Source: an uncultured Selenomonas sp. (GTDB lineage: Bacteria > Bacillota > Negativicutes > Selenomonadales > Selenomonadaceae). From it: a stretch of 29,559 bases of DNA. This document shows, piece after piece, positions 1 through 8,784 of the stretch. Each line of letters starts with the position of its first letter. The stretch's first letter is position 1. Both the position numbers and the translations under genes were made by a program. The stretch is from the NCBI GenBank assembly GCA_934202005.1, contig CAKPXP010000021.1, positions 1-29,559 on the forward strand, given 5' to 3'. The notes under the pieces are model-generated. The model was given only the letters and a program-made list of their open reading frames with translations. It made no database searches and had not been told where the DNA came from.

Positions 1-81
1 TGGACATTGTGCGCCCGTCCTTGCAGTAAATCCAGCCAATCGCGCGGCGCCTGCGGCTTGCGCTCTTGGGGATTTACATAG
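1..81 (-). repeat. 80-bp dispersed hairpin repeat, copy 1 (cut by window start)
   Basis: Read on the minus strand, these bases match positions 13347-13426 on the plus strand with few substitutions and a one-base length difference. The block carries an 8-bp inverted repeat, GTAAATCC/GGATTTAC (plus-strand arms 26-33 and 70-77), with a GC-rich nested hairpin between the arms. It begins immediately behind the serS terminator hairpin. The other copy continues into a second hairpin, so this one probably continues beyond base 1. No reading frame is visible. It looks like a REP-like or miniature mobile sequence; the family is not one I recognise. Confidence 0.8.
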
Positions 82-82
82 T

Positions 83-130
83 AAAAAGCCGCCGGCCGCC
101 TGAGACATCATCTCAGGCGGCCGGCGGCTT
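83..130 (-). terminator. Intrinsic terminator of serS
   Basis: A perfect 20-bp stem (86-105 with 111-130) closes a 5-nt loop. On the minus strand it is followed by a run of T (complement of the A run 83-87). It lies 26 bases after the serS stop codon, so it ends the serS transcript. Confidence 0.9.
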
Positions 131-156
131 TCGCAGGCGCCAGGAACGCGGCAATC

Positions 157-1434
157 TTACTTTTTCTCGATGACCTCGACGCCGCCCATGTACGGGACGA
201 GCGCCTTCGGGATGCGGACGGAGCCGTCCTCCTGCTGATAGTTCTCGAGGATGGCGGCCACCGTGCGGCCGACCGCGAGGCCGGAGCCGTTGAGCGTATG
301 CACGAACTCCGGCTTGCTCTTCGCATCGCGGCGGAACTTGATGTTCGCGCGGCGCGCCTGATAGTCGAGGCAGTTCGAGCACGAGGAGATCTCGCGGTAC
401 TTGTTCTGCGCCGGGAACCAGACCTCGATGTCGTACGTCTTCGCCGAAGTGAAGCTCATATCGCCCGTGCAGAGCTGCACGACATGATACGGCAGCTCGA
501 GGATGCGCAGCACATCCTCCGCCGCGTCGACCATGCTCTCGAGCTCGTCCCAGCTCGTCTCCGGCTTGACGAACTTGATGAGCTCGACCTTGTTGAACTG
601 ATGCTGGCGGATGAGCCCGCGCGTATCGCGGCCCGCGCTGCCCGCCTCGGCGCGGAAGCACGCCGTATAGCAGCTGTAATACTCCGGCAGCTTGCTGCCG
701 TCGAGGATCTCATCGCGGTGATAGTTCGTCGTCGGCACCTCCGCCGTCGGCACGAGATAATAGTCGAGCCCCTCGAGCTTGAACATATCCTCGGCGAACT
801 TCGGCAGCTGGCCCGTGCCGATCATGCTGTCCTTGTTCGCGATATAGGGCGCAAGCATCTCCGTATAGCCGTGCTTGTTCGCGTGGAGATCCATCATGAA
901 ATTGATGCACGCGCGCTCGAGCCGCGCGCCGAGCCCCTTGTAGAACGTGAAGCGCGCGCCCGTGACCTTCGCCGCGCGATCCGCGTCGAGGATATCGAGA
1001 TCGCTGCCGATATCCCAATGCGCCTTCGGCTCGAAGGAGAACCTCGTCGGCTCGCCCCACTTGCGCACCTCGGGATTCTCCGTATCATCCTTGCCGATGG
1101 GCACATCCGCCTTCGGCATGTTCGGGATGTGCAGCATGATGTCGCGCAGGCGCGCCTCGACGTCCTTGAGCTCGGCGTCGAGCGCCGAGATCTTCTGCCC
1201 GACCTCGCGCATCTCCGCGATGCGCGCCGTCGCGTCCTCCTTGTTCTTCTTCATCACGCTGATCTCCTTCGAGACAGCGTTGCGCTCGCTCTTGAGCGTC
1301 TCCGTCTGATTCAGGAGCTCCCGGCGCTTCTTGTCGAGCATCTCGAAATCATCGAGATTCAGCGGATTGCAGCGATTCTTCAGCATCTGGCGGACCTCGT
1401 CGAGATGCTCGCGGACGAACTTGATATCTAACAT
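157..1434 (-). CDS. serS: Serine--tRNA ligase
   Basis: A cytoplasmic class II aminoacyl-tRNA synthetase that charges tRNA-Ser with serine using ATP. The 425 residues match the family's usual length. Residues 1-110 are the charged, helical tRNA-binding arm (start [10 protein letters not shown]). The catalytic core follows, with the PTAEVP segment at 229-234, motif 2 around [14 protein letters not shown] (260-273) and motif 3 from [10 protein letters not shown] (381-390). The start at 1434 is chosen because family members begin MLDIK; an in-frame upstream ATG would add 17 residues unlike the family, with no good ribosome site. It is a single-gene unit with a strong promoter at 1521-1549 and terminator at 83-130. 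A tRNA-Ser gene is also in this window (28561-28649). The identity is secure. Confidence 0.98.
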   Translation of the reverse strand: MLDIKFVREHLDEVRQMLKNRCNPLNLDDFEMLDKKRRELLNQTETLKSERNAVSKEISVMKKNKEDATARIAEMREVGQKISALDAELKDVEARLRDIMLHIPNMPKADVPIGKDDTENPEVRKWGEPTRFSFEPKAHWDIGSDLDILDADRAAKVTGARFTFYKGLGARLERACINFMMDLHANKHGYTEMLAPYIANKDSMIGTGQLPKFAEDMFKLEGLDYYLVPTAEVPTTNYHRDEILDGSKLPEYYSCYTACFRAEAGSAGRDTRGLIRQHQFNKVELIKFVKPETSWDELESMVDAAEDVLRILELPYHVVQLCTGDMSFTSAKTYDIEVWFPAQNKYREISSCSNCLDYQARRANIKFRRDAKSKPEFVHTLNGSGLAVGRTVAAILENYQQEDGSVRIPKALVPYMGGVEVIEKK

Positions 1435-1450
1435 GACCTTCACTCTCCAT

Positions 1451-1470
1451 AAAAGCGCCGCGAGGGCGCT
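1451..1470 (-). promoter_or_regulatory. Short attenuator-like hairpin in serS leader
   Basis: On the minus strand the leader contains AGCGCC-ctcgc-GGCGCT followed by TTTT (stem 1454-1459 with 1465-1470), some 20 bases before the serS start. It has the form of a small intrinsic terminator between promoter and gene. The leader of about 80 nt is far too short for a T-box riboswitch, and no T-box sequence is visible. A regulatory role is only a possibility. Confidence 0.4.
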
Positions 1471-1520
1471 GATTTCCGGGCGCACGGCAGCCGCGGCCGC
1501 GCGCGTATACCAATAAACTC

Positions 1521-1549
1521 ATTATAGTATAAGGATTGGAGCGTGTCAA
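1521..1549 (-). promoter_or_regulatory. Sigma-70-type promoter of serS
   Basis: On the minus strand: -35 TTGACA (1544-1549), 17-bp spacer, -10 TATAAT (1521-1526). Both hexamers are perfect consensus. It gives a leader of about 80 nt before serS. It is oriented away from the hsd operon. Confidence 0.9.
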
Positions 1550-1655
1550 AGGAAACGGCCCGCGGCCCCGGCACAGCGCCGCGGGGCCTCCCGCTGCCCC
1601 CCCCCGCCGGAAGGCGCGCAGCGCAGGACGCGTCGTTTCCGGGGACGTGAAAAAA

Positions 1656-1664
1656 TGCTATAAT
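1656..1664 (+). promoter_or_regulatory. Extended -10 promoter of the hsd operon
   Basis: TGC-TATAAT is a consensus -10 with the extended TGn element. I see no good -35 at 17 bp. It lies about 70 bases before the hsdR start, with ribosome site GGGGGAG just ahead of the ATG at 1735. The stretch between the serS promoter and this element (1550-1655) is GC-rich, includes a run of nine C, and shows nothing else I can name. Confidence 0.6.
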
Positions 1665-1734
1665 ATGACTGAAATATACCTGAGATTTTCCAAAACGATT
1701 GCCACCATTCACGACTGCGGGGGGAGAACGTATC

Positions 1735-4700
1735 ATGGAGTCCAATTTTACATTCCTGCGCGAGCGCTTCCCGGTGCTCGCCCGCTTCGGCGAGCAGGCG
1801 GAGCGCTATTTTCGATCCGACGCCAACTCTTGCCTCATGAAGCTCGGCATGATTGGCGAGACCATCGTCCACCTCATCTACGACACCGACGGCATCGAGC
1901 TGCCCGTGCCGGACGACGCCGTGCACCGCATCCGGCGGCTTGCGCGCGAGGACTACATCCCGCGCGACATCGAAAGCATCCTCCACACCCTGCGCAAGAA
2001 ACGCAACCTCGCCGTCCACGAGAGCTACGACTCCGCAGAGGACGCCCGCGTCCTGCTGCCGCTCGCCTACACACTGGCCGAGTGGTTCTACGAGACGTAC
2101 GGCGACTACCGCTACGAGCACCGCGACTTCGTCCCGCCCGAGATCATCGAGGCGCGCCAGACCGAGGCCGAGCGCGCCGCCGAGGCGAAGCACGACGAGG
2201 AGATCGCCGCCCGCGCGAGCGCCTCCGCCCGCGCCGAGATCCTCTCGCGCACCGAGCGCCAGCAGCGCGCGAGCCGCGCCGCCCAGCACCGCCACAAGAG
2301 CGAGGCCGAGACGCGCCTGCTCATCGACGAGCAGCTCAGAAGCGTCGGCTGGGAGGCCGACACCCGGACGCTCCGCTACAGCCGCGGCACACGCCCCGCC
2401 AAGGGGAGGAACCTCGCCATCGCCGAATGGCCGACCGCCACCGGCCCGGCGGACTACGCCCTCTTCTGCGGCCTGCAGCTCGTCGCCATCATCGAGGCCA
2501 AGGCGCGCCACCGCGACATCGCGAGCGTCCTCGACGGCCAAGCGAAACGCTACGCCGCCGCGCCCCTCCCGGAGGGCCTCGCCGCCGACGCGCAGGCGCC
2601 CTACGGCGGCGAGGAGCCCGCCGCCTACCGCGTCCCTTTCATCTTCGCGACGAACGGCCGCCCCTACCTCGAGCAGTACAAGGAGAAATCCGGCATCTGG
2701 TTCCAGGACCTGCGCGACCCCATGAACATCCCGCACGCCCTGCGCGGCTGGATGTCCCCGGACGGCCTCAAAGACCTCCTGCGCGAGGACAAGAAAGCCG
2801 CCGCCAAAGCCCTCGCCGCCGAGCCCTACGACGAGCTGCGCGACAGCGCCGGCCTCGCCCTCAGAGACTACCAGATCCGCGCCATCGAGGCGGCGGAGCG
2901 CGCTATCGCGGGCGGCGCGCGCTCCGTCCTCCTCGCCCTCGCCACGGGCACAGGGAAAACGCGCCTCACCCTCGCGATGATCTACCGCTTCCTCAAGACC
3001 GGGCGTTTCCGCCGCATCCTCTTCCTCGTCGACCGCAACGTCCTCGGCAGCCAGGCGGAGGACACCTTCCGCGAGGTCAAGCTCGCCGAGCTCCAGACCC
3101 TCACGCAGATCTATAACATCCAGGGCATCGGCGACGACGCGCCGCTCGCGCGCGAGACGAGCCTCCAGATCGCGACCGTGCAGAGCCTCGTGCGCCGCAT
3201 CCTCTACCGCGAGGAAGGCCCCGCCCCCGCCGTCAGCGACTTCGACCTCGTCATCATCGACGAAGCCCACCGCGGCTACATCCTCGACAAAGACATGACC
3301 GACGACGAGCTCCTCTACCGCGACCAGCGCGACTACCTCAGCAAATACAGGAGCGTCGTCGACTACTTCGACGCCGTGAAGATCGCCCTCACCGCGACCC
3401 CCGCGCTCCACACGACGCAGATCTTCGGCGCCCCCGTCTTCACCTACTCCTACCGCGAAGCCGTCGTCGACGGCTACCTCGTCGACCACAACGCCCCCAT
3501 CCACATCGAGACCGAGCTCAGCGAAAACGGCATCCACTACGAAAAGGGCGACACCGCCATCCTGCTCGACCCCGAGACCGGCGAGATTGAAAACAGCGCC
3601 ACCCTCGCCGACGAGCTGGACTTCGACCTCGGCGACTTCAACCGCACCATCATCACCGAAGGCTTCAACCGCGCCGTGCTCGAAGAAATCGCGAAAAACT
3701 TCGACCCGACCGAGCGCCAGCAGGGGAAAATGCTCATCTTCGCCGAGAACGACCAGCACGCCGACCTCATCGTCCGCCTGCTGCGCGAGATCTATGAGGG
3801 ACAGGCCCCCGCCGCCGCCATCCGGAAAATCACCGGCACCATCGAGAACGGCAGCCAGAAGAAAATCCGCGAAGCCGTCCAGCACTTCAAGAACGAGCAA
3901 TACCCGAGCATCGTCGTCACCGTCGACCTCCTCACAACCGGCGTCGACGTCCCAGAGATCACGGCGCTCGTCTTCCTGCGCCGCGTGAAATCCCGCATCC
4001 TCTTCGAGCAGATGCTCGGCCGCGCCACGCGCCTCTGCCCCGCCATCAAAAAGGAAGCCTTCGACATCTACGACCCCATCGGCACCTACGCCGCCCTCGA
4101 GAAAGTCAGCAACATGAAGCCCGTCGCCGCGAGCCCGAAAGAGACCTTTGGAAGGCTCCTCGACGGCCTCGCAGACGAATCCCTCCGCGGCATGGAACAT
4201 GGCGCGGGCGAAAGCGACGGCGCACCAGGCGGCGAAAACGCCGCAGACACAGGTGACAGCACGGACACGAGCGGCGCACCCGGCAGCCGCGGCGGCGCGG
4301 CCGCACCTGACGGCACGGACGAGCACGGCGACACGCAGAGCGCCGCAGGCCGCGCAGACGAGACCGACGCGCGGCAGAAACGCCTCACCGCCCGCCTCGG
4401 CATCCTCACGGGCCGCCTGCGCCGCAAGGCGAAACTCCTCACCCCCGCGCAATCGCAGGACGCCGCGGCCGCCCTGCGCCTGCCGGATCCCGCCGAGACC
4501 CCCGCGAGGGCGGCGGACGAGCGCGCCGCGGCCGCACCGCGCCCGGGCGATATATCAGCCCCGGACGGCGCGCCGCGCCTCCCCGTCACCCCCGCCGCCC
4601 TCGCGGACTTCATCGCCGCCGTGCAGGCCCTCCCGCCGGAGCGCGCCCGCGCCGTCCTGCTCGCGAACCGCGCCGCCCTCGAGGACCTCGACCGCATCCA

Positions 4701-5328
4701 CCGCACGCGCAAAGGCGCTATCGTCATCGACCCCCGCGCCGACCGCGTCACCGCCGTCACGCGCGGCTACGGCGAGGGCGAGACGCGCCCCGAGGACTAC
4801 CTCGAGGCCTTCACCCGCTGGATCCGCGAGAACCGCGACCAGGTCGAGGCCCTGCGCCTCGCCTGCACGAGCCCGCGCGACCTCACGATGAGCGAGCTCA
4901 AAGCCCTCCGCAAGCAGCTCAGCCTCGCCCACTTCAGCGAGCGCCAGCTCACCGAGGCCTACACCGGCGACACGAAAAGCGACCTCACCGCCGACATCAT
5001 CAGCCTCATCCGCCGCGCGACCATCGGCGCGCCCCTCACGAGCCACGAGGAACGCATCCACCGCGCCATCGACCGCCTCATCGTCGAGCTGCGCGCGGAG
5101 CCCGGCTTCACGAAAATGCAGGAAAACTTCCTGCGCAAGATCGAAAAATACTTCCTCGCCGACGAAAACTACGTCGTGAGCATGCAGATGTTCCACGACG
5201 ATCCGCGCTTCACCCGGCAGGGCAACATCGCCCATTTCGACAAGCTCTTCGGCGGCCGCCTCGCCGCGACCATCGACAAGCTCAGCACCTATCTCTATGA
5301 CGACACCGATGGAGGAAAACTCGCATGA
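1735..5328 (+). CDS. hsdR: Type I restriction enzyme R subunit (HsdR)
   Basis: The ATP-driven translocase and nuclease subunit of a type I restriction-modification complex (R2M2S); it cuts DNA lacking the host methylation. It has 1197 residues. The N-terminal ~110 residues look like a DUF4145-type domain. The nuclease core has D240 and E254-A-K256, a PD-(D/E)xK arrangement. The SF2 motor shows Walker A ATGTGKT (403-409), DEAH (509-512), LTATP (552-556) and QMLGRATRL (759-767). A long low-complexity Gly/Ala/Asp/Thr-rich linker follows (about 818-940), then a C-terminal domain of the EcoEI R type. The start at 1735 has GGGGGAG just upstream; an earlier ATG at 1699 lacks a ribosome site. The stop overlaps the hsdM start (ATGA). 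It is intact. The domain order suggests the type IB-like R subunit, an inference from family knowledge. Confidence 0.96.
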   Translation: MESNFTFLRERFPVLARFGEQAERYFRSDANSCLMKLGMIGETIVHLIYDTDGIELPVPDDAVHRIRRLAREDYIPRDIESILHTLRKKRNLAVHESYDSAEDARVLLPLAYTLAEWFYETYGDYRYEHRDFVPPEIIEARQTEAERAAEAKHDEEIAARASASARAEILSRTERQQRASRAAQHRHKSEAETRLLIDEQLRSVGWEADTRTLRYSRGTRPAKGRNLAIAEWPTATGPADYALFCGLQLVAIIEAKARHRDIASVLDGQAKRYAAAPLPEGLAADAQAPYGGEEPAAYRVPFIFATNGRPYLEQYKEKSGIWFQDLRDPMNIPHALRGWMSPDGLKDLLREDKKAAAKALAAEPYDELRDSAGLALRDYQIRAIEAAERAIAGGARSVLLALATGTGKTRLTLAMIYRFLKTGRFRRILFLVDRNVLGSQAEDTFREVKLAELQTLTQIYNIQGIGDDAPLARETSLQIATVQSLVRRILYREEGPAPAVSDFDLVIIDEAHRGYILDKDMTDDELLYRDQRDYLSKYRSVVDYFDAVKIALTATPALHTTQIFGAPVFTYSYREAVVDGYLVDHNAPIHIETELSENGIHYEKGDTAILLDPETGEIENSATLADELDFDLGDFNRTIITEGFNRAVLEEIAKNFDPTERQQGKMLIFAENDQHADLIVRLLREIYEGQAPAAAIRKITGTIENGSQKKIREAVQHFKNEQYPSIVVTVDLLTTGVDVPEITALVFLRRVKSRILFEQMLGRATRLCPAIKKEAFDIYDPIGTYAALEKVSNMKPVAASPKETFGRLLDGLADESLRGMEHGAGESDGAPGGENAADTGDSTDTSGAPGSRGGAAAPDGTDEHGDTQSAAGRADETDARQKRLTARLGILTGRLRRKAKLLTPAQSQDAAAALRLPDPAETPARAADERAAAAPRPGDISAPDGAPRLPVTPAALADFIAAVQALPPERARAVLLANRAALEDLDRIHRTRKGAIVIDPRADRVTAVTRGYGEGETRPEDYLEAFTRWIRENRDQVEALRLACTSPRDLTMSELKALRKQLSLAHFSERQLTEAYTGDTKSDLTADIISLIRRATIGAPLTSHEERIHRAIDRLIVELRAEPGFTKMQENFLRKIEKYFLADENYVVSMQMFHDDPRFTRQGNIAHFDKLFGGRLAATIDKLSTYLYDDTDGGKLA

Positions 5329-6740
5329 CCAACCAAGAAATCGTAGCCAAGCTCTGGAACCTCTGCAACGTCCTCAGGGACGACGGCATCACCTACCACC
5401 AATACGTCACCGAGCTCACCTACATCCTCTTCCTCAAGATGGCGAAGGAAACCGACACCGAGGACGCCATCCCCGCCGCCTACCGCTGGGACGCCCTCAA
5501 AGACCGCAAAGGCCTCGACCTCAAGAACTACTACAAAGAGCTCCTCGACCGCCTCGGCACCGAGACCACCGGCCGCGTGCGCGAAATCTACGCCGGCGCC
5601 GCGACCAACATCACCGAGCCGAAGAACCTCGAGAAAATCATCACGAGCATCGACGCGCTCGACTGGTTCTCCGCCAAGGAGGAAGGCCTCGGCGGCCTCT
5701 ACGAAGGACTCCTTGAGAAAAACGCCGGCGAAAAGAAATCCGGCGCGGGCCAATACTTCACCCCGCGCGTCCTCATCGACGTCATGACGCGCCTCATAAA
5801 GCCCCAGCCCGGCGAGCGCTGCAACGACCCCGCCTGCGGCACATTCGGCTTCATGATCGCCGCCGCGCAGGCCGTGCGCGACGCCACGGACGACTACGAC
5901 GACCTCACCGTCGACGAAGCGAACTTCGAGATCAAAGAAGCCTTCACCGGCTGCGAACTCGTCCACGACACCCACCGCCTCGCGCTCATGAACGCCATGC
6001 TCCACGGCATCGAGGGCGAGATCTACCTCGGCGACACCCTCTCGAACTTCGGCAAGCGCCTGAAAGGCTACGACGTCGTCCTCACAAATCCCCCCTTCGG
6101 CACGAAAAAGGGCGGCGAGCGCGCCACGCGCGACGACTTCACCTACGCGACGAGCAACAAGCAGCTCAACTTCCTCCAGCACATCTACCGCAGCCTCAAG
6201 GCGGACGGCAAGGCGCGCGCCGCCGTCGTCCTGCCGGACAACGTCCTCTTCGCCGACGGCGACGGCCAGGCCATCCGCCGCGACCTCATGGAGAAATGCG
6301 ACCTCCACACCATCCTGCGCCTGCCCACGGGCATCTTCTACGCGCAAGGCGTCAAGACGAACGTCCTCTTCTTCACGCGCGGCGCGGGCGACCAGGGGAA
6401 CACGCACGAAGTCGCCTTCTACGACCTGCGCACGAACATGCCCTCCTTCGGCAAGACGCACCCGCTGAAAAAAGAAGACTTCGCGGACTTCATCGCCGCC
6501 TACGAGGCCGCCGACCGTCACGCCGTCCGCGACGAGCGCTGGCACATCTACACGCGCGAGGAGATCGCCGCGAAAGGCGACAGCCTCGACCTCGGCCTCA
6601 TCAAGGACGATGCCATCATCGACTACGAGGACCTCCCCGACCCCGCCGAAAGCGCCCGCGCCGCGAGCAAATCCCTCCGCGAAGCCGCCGCCCTCCTCGA
6701 CGAAGTCGCCGCCGAGCTGCGGGCAGGCAAGGAGGACTGA
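5325..6740 (+). CDS. hsdM: Type I DNA methyltransferase M subunit (HsdM)
   Basis: The N6-adenine methyltransferase subunit of the type I complex; it transfers a methyl group from S-adenosylmethionine to adenines in the site chosen by HsdS. The 471 residues begin with the helical HsdM N-terminal domain (to about 130), followed by the AdoMet-binding motif DPACGTFG (168-175) and the catalytic motif NPPF (255-258). The start ATG overlaps the hsdR stop by four bases (ATGA), which implies translational coupling. The coding sequence is uniformly GC-rich with C-ending codons, like hsdR and unlike parts of hsdS. It is complete, so the modification half of the system should be active if HsdS is. Confidence 0.97.
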   Translation: MTNQEIVAKLWNLCNVLRDDGITYHQYVTELTYILFLKMAKETDTEDAIPAAYRWDALKDRKGLDLKNYYKELLDRLGTETTGRVREIYAGAATNITEPKNLEKIITSIDALDWFSAKEEGLGGLYEGLLEKNAGEKKSGAGQYFTPRVLIDVMTRLIKPQPGERCNDPACGTFGFMIAAAQAVRDATDDYDDLTVDEANFEIKEAFTGCELVHDTHRLALMNAMLHGIEGEIYLGDTLSNFGKRLKGYDVVLTNPPFGTKKGGERATRDDFTYATSNKQLNFLQHIYRSLKADGKARAAVVLPDNVLFADGDGQAIRRDLMEKCDLHTILRLPTGIFYAQGVKTNVLFFTRGAGDQGNTHEVAFYDLRTNMPSFGKTHPLKKEDFADFIAAYEAADRHAVRDERWHIYTREEIAAKGDSLDLGLIKDDAIIDYEDLPDPAESARAASKSLREAAALLDEVAAELRAGKED

Positions 6741-6742
6741 GC

Positions 6743-8017
6743 ATGGCGAAGAAAAAACAAGACCTCACCCCAGAGGAACGCCTCGCCGCCGCGCTCGTGC
6801 CGGAGGAGGAATGGCCGTATGCGCTGCCGGATGGGTGGAAGTGGGTACGGCTTTTAGGTGGTGCAGCCACATGTATGGACAATAAACGAAAACCAGTAAA
6901 TTCAAAGGAACGCGCTAATAGAATCGGAGAGATTCCATATTACGGAGCAACCGGGCAAGTCGGATGGATTGATGAATACTTAACAAATGAAGAATTGATT
7001 TTACTCGGAGAAGATGGAGCACCTTTTTTAGACATCCTCAAAACGAAAGCATACATCATCAACGGAAAATCTTGGGTAAATAATCACGCGCATATTTTGA
7101 AATCTTTTATGGGGCATATTGGGAATTTATACCTGATGTACTATCTCAATAACTTTGACTATCGGAAATATGTAAGCGGAACCACAAGATTGAAATTAAC
7201 ACAAGGAAAGATGAAAAATATTCCTGTCCCATACCCCCCTCTCTCCGAGCAACGCCGCCTTGTCGCGCGCATAGAATCCCTCTTTGCGAAACTCGACGCC
7301 GCCAGGGAAAAAGTCCAGTCCGTCCTCGACTCCCACGAAACCCGCAAAGCCGCCCTGCTGCACGACGCTTTCACGGGGAAACTGACGGCGAGATGGCAAG
7401 AGGAACATAATCTTTCTTATAACGAATGGCATCTCGTGTGCATCAAGGATATTTGTCATAGTTTGAAATATGGTACAGCCAAAAAATCTGAAGCAAGCGG
7501 ACGCTATGTTGTTATCCGTATGGGAAATCTTTTTGATGGCGAGATTCTATGGGATAATTTAGCTTACTCCAACGACAGCGAAGATATTGAAAAATACCAA
7601 TTAACCCCAGGTGATGTTCTATTCAACCGAACAAACAGCGCCGCCTTAGTCGGTAAAACATCCATTTATCGAGGTGATTATCCAGCAATTTATGCGGGAT
7701 ATATTATCAAGTTAGATTATGACCGGCAAGCCATAGATGGCGAATTCCTAAATTATGTTATGAACAGTCCTTGTGCAAAAGCATATTGCAATAAGGTCAA
7801 GACAGACGGCGTCAATCAGTCCAATATCAATGCGAAAAAAATAGGCGCATTTCAGTTCAAACTCCCTTCTCTCCCCGAGCAGCAAGAAATCGTCCGCATC
7901 TTAGGCCGCCTGCTCGCGCGTGAGCAGCGCGCCCGGCAGGCGGCGGAGGAAACGCTTGCTGCCATCGACCGCATGAAGCAATCCATCCTCGCCCGCGCCT
8001 TCCGCGGCGAGCTCTAG
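6743..8017 (+). CDS. hsdS: Type I specificity subunit (HsdS)
   Basis: The DNA-recognition subunit, with two target-recognition domains each reading one half of a split site. The 424 residues read as: N-terminal segment (1-34), TRD1 (about 35-161), central conserved helical spacer from PPLSEQRRLVARIESLF to about 216, TRD2 (217-373), and a distal conserved helix starting PSLPEQQEIVRIL. The two conserved parts are recognisably copies of each other (PLSEQ/PLPEQ-like starts, AFTGKL and AFRGEL ends). The ATG at 6743 follows hsdM by two bases, with GGAGG at 6731-6735. The TRD-coding stretches (about 6845-7225 and 7393-7860) are strikingly AT-rich, while the conserved parts match the GC-rich neighbours. 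This is a mosaic expected from TRD exchange. The target sequence cannot be read from the gene. Confidence 0.95.
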   Translation: MAKKKQDLTPEERLAAALVPEEEWPYALPDGWKWVRLLGGAATCMDNKRKPVNSKERANRIGEIPYYGATGQVGWIDEYLTNEELILLGEDGAPFLDILKTKAYIINGKSWVNNHAHILKSFMGHIGNLYLMYYLNNFDYRKYVSGTTRLKLTQGKMKNIPVPYPPLSEQRRLVARIESLFAKLDAAREKVQSVLDSHETRKAALLHDAFTGKLTARWQEEHNLSYNEWHLVCIKDICHSLKYGTAKKSEASGRYVVIRMGNLFDGEILWDNLAYSNDSEDIEKYQLTPGDVLFNRTNSAALVGKTSIYRGDYPAIYAGYIIKLDYDRQAIDGEFLNYVMNSPCAKAYCNKVKTDGVNQSNINAKKIGAFQFKLPSLPEQQEIVRILGRLLAREQRARQAAEETLAAIDRMKQSILARAFRGEL

Positions 8018-8050
8018 GGGCAACTAAACAAGTACAGAAGGAATTCGCTC

Positions 8051-8079
8051 TTGCCGAAGTGTGTATTCGTATGTATAAT
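8051..8079 (+). promoter_or_regulatory. Promoter of hicAB
   Basis: -35 TTGCCG (8051-8056), 17-bp spacer, -10 TATAAT (8074-8079). Transcription would begin about 8086, right at the GAGGTG ribosome site of hicA, leaving a very short leader. This rules against hicA starts upstream of 8098. It gives the toxin-antitoxin pair expression independent of the hsd operon. Confidence 0.75.
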
Positions 8080-8097
8080 ATAGATGAGGTGAACGGA

Positions 8098-8292
8098 ATG
8101 ACATATGCAGAGCTCATACGGTTCTTGAAAAAGAATGGTTGCATCCTTTCTTCTCATAACAGCAACCATGACATGTATTACAGTCCGATCACCGGAAAAC
8201 GATTCCCCGTCGGGCGTCACGTCAAACAAGAAGTGCGTCCGGGGACGCTGAACTATATCCTTCTACAAGCCGGACTAAAAAACAAGAAATAA
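8098..8292 (+). CDS. hicA: HicA-type toxin (mRNA interferase)
   Basis: A small RNA-cleaving toxin of the HicA family, 64 residues, the family's usual length. The start sequence MTYAELIRFLKKNG, the NSNH segment with H24 at the place of the family's catalytic histidine, and the tail GRHVKQEV-RPGTLNYIL-LQAGL fit the double-stranded-RNA-binding-like fold of HicA. Start 8098 is preferred over in-frame ATGs at 8059 and 8071 because those lie upstream of, or inside, the promoter's -10 region, and because GAGGTG (8086-8091) precedes 8098. hicB starts 12 bases after the stop. Its product should cleave mRNA when HicB is lost. The toxin-first order is normal for hicAB. Confidence 0.9.
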   Translation: MTYAELIRFLKKNGCILSSHNSNHDMYYSPITGKRFPVGRHVKQEVRPGTLNYILLQAGLKNKK

Positions 8293-8304
8293 GAAGGTGT
8301 TCCC

Positions 8305-8706
8305 ATGAAATACAATTATCCTGCTATCCTGACCCCTGGAGATGGCGGCGTCTATGTGAGATTCCCAGATCTTCCCGAATGCTTTACAGATGGCGACAAT
8401 ATGGATGATGCCATCCGCATGGCCAATGATGCTCTCTCGCTTTGTCTCTACGAGCGTGAGGAACACAAGGAGGAGATTCCCAAGGCAACATCTGCGGACA
8501 ACCTCCCCATCCCGCAAGGCTCTTTCATCGCCATCATCCAGGCAGATACCACACCGGTTCGCAAGCTGAACGAGAAAAGATCTGTCCGCAAGAACATCAC
8601 GATCCCTGCCTATCTTGACACTCTCATCAAGGAGCATCATCTGAATCTCTCGAATTTCGTCCAAAACGCTTTGATGAAGAAATTCCGCATGTCTCCGGTT
8701 CATTGA
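8305..8706 (+). CDS. hicB: HicB-type antitoxin
   Basis: The antitoxin partner of HicA, 133 residues. The N-terminal part (MKYNYPAILTPGDGG, then FPDLPECFTDGDNMDDAI) is the HicB degenerate RNase H-like fold that binds the toxin. The C-terminal part (about 93-128; NITIPAYLDTLIKEH, then NLSNFVQNALMKKF) is a ribbon-helix-helix or Arc-like DNA-binding module, so the complex should autoregulate the promoter at 8051-8079. The ribosome site is AAGAAGGTG. It is 12 bases from hicA. Base composition is intermediate between the AT-rich hsdS recognition segments and the GC-rich hsdRM genes, consistent with acquisition, though that is an inference. Confidence 0.92.
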   Translation: MKYNYPAILTPGDGGVYVRFPDLPECFTDGDNMDDAIRMANDALSLCLYEREEHKEEIPKATSADNLPIPQGSFIAIIQADTTPVRKLNEKRSVRKNITIPAYLDTLIKEHHLNLSNFVQNALMKKFRMSPVH

Positions 8707-8729
8707 TATCAAGCACAGCACGCATTCTG

Positions 8730-8774
8730 AAAAAAAGCGTTCCGGCGGGAAACCGGGCTGTGAGCCCGGAACGC
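8730..8774 (-). terminator. Terminator-like hairpin between convergent genes
   Basis: Arms GCGTTCCGG (8737-8745) and CCGGAACGC (8766-8774) pair. On the minus strand the stem is followed by seven T (complement of A 8730-8736), the form of an intrinsic terminator. It would stop minus-strand transcription before it runs antisense into hicB. A competing inner stem GGGCT/AGCCC is possible. Confidence 0.7.
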
Positions 8775-8784
8775 CCGAAGACGC

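Noticed and set aside
1435..1520. T-box riboswitch in the serS leader
   Set aside because: The distance from promoter to start is about 80 nt, too short for a T-box, and no T-box sequence or specifier stem is visible. Only a small attenuator-like hairpin is present.
1601..1609. Run of nine C as a phase-variation switch for hsdR
   Set aside because: It lies upstream of the -10 element at 1656, outside the hsdR reading frame and far from the -35 position, so a length change would not obviously affect the gene.
1546..4452. Very long minus-strand open frame opposite hsdR
   Set aside because: It is a shadow of the GC-rich, C-ending codons of hsdR. Its translation is Val/Ala/Glu/Asp-biased with no motif, and hsdR on the other strand has all expected domains.
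8059..8097. Longer HicA starting at 8059 or 8071
   Set aside because: Those starts lie upstream of or inside the -10 hexamer at 8074-8079, so they would not be in the transcript from this promoter, and the added residues do not fit HicA.
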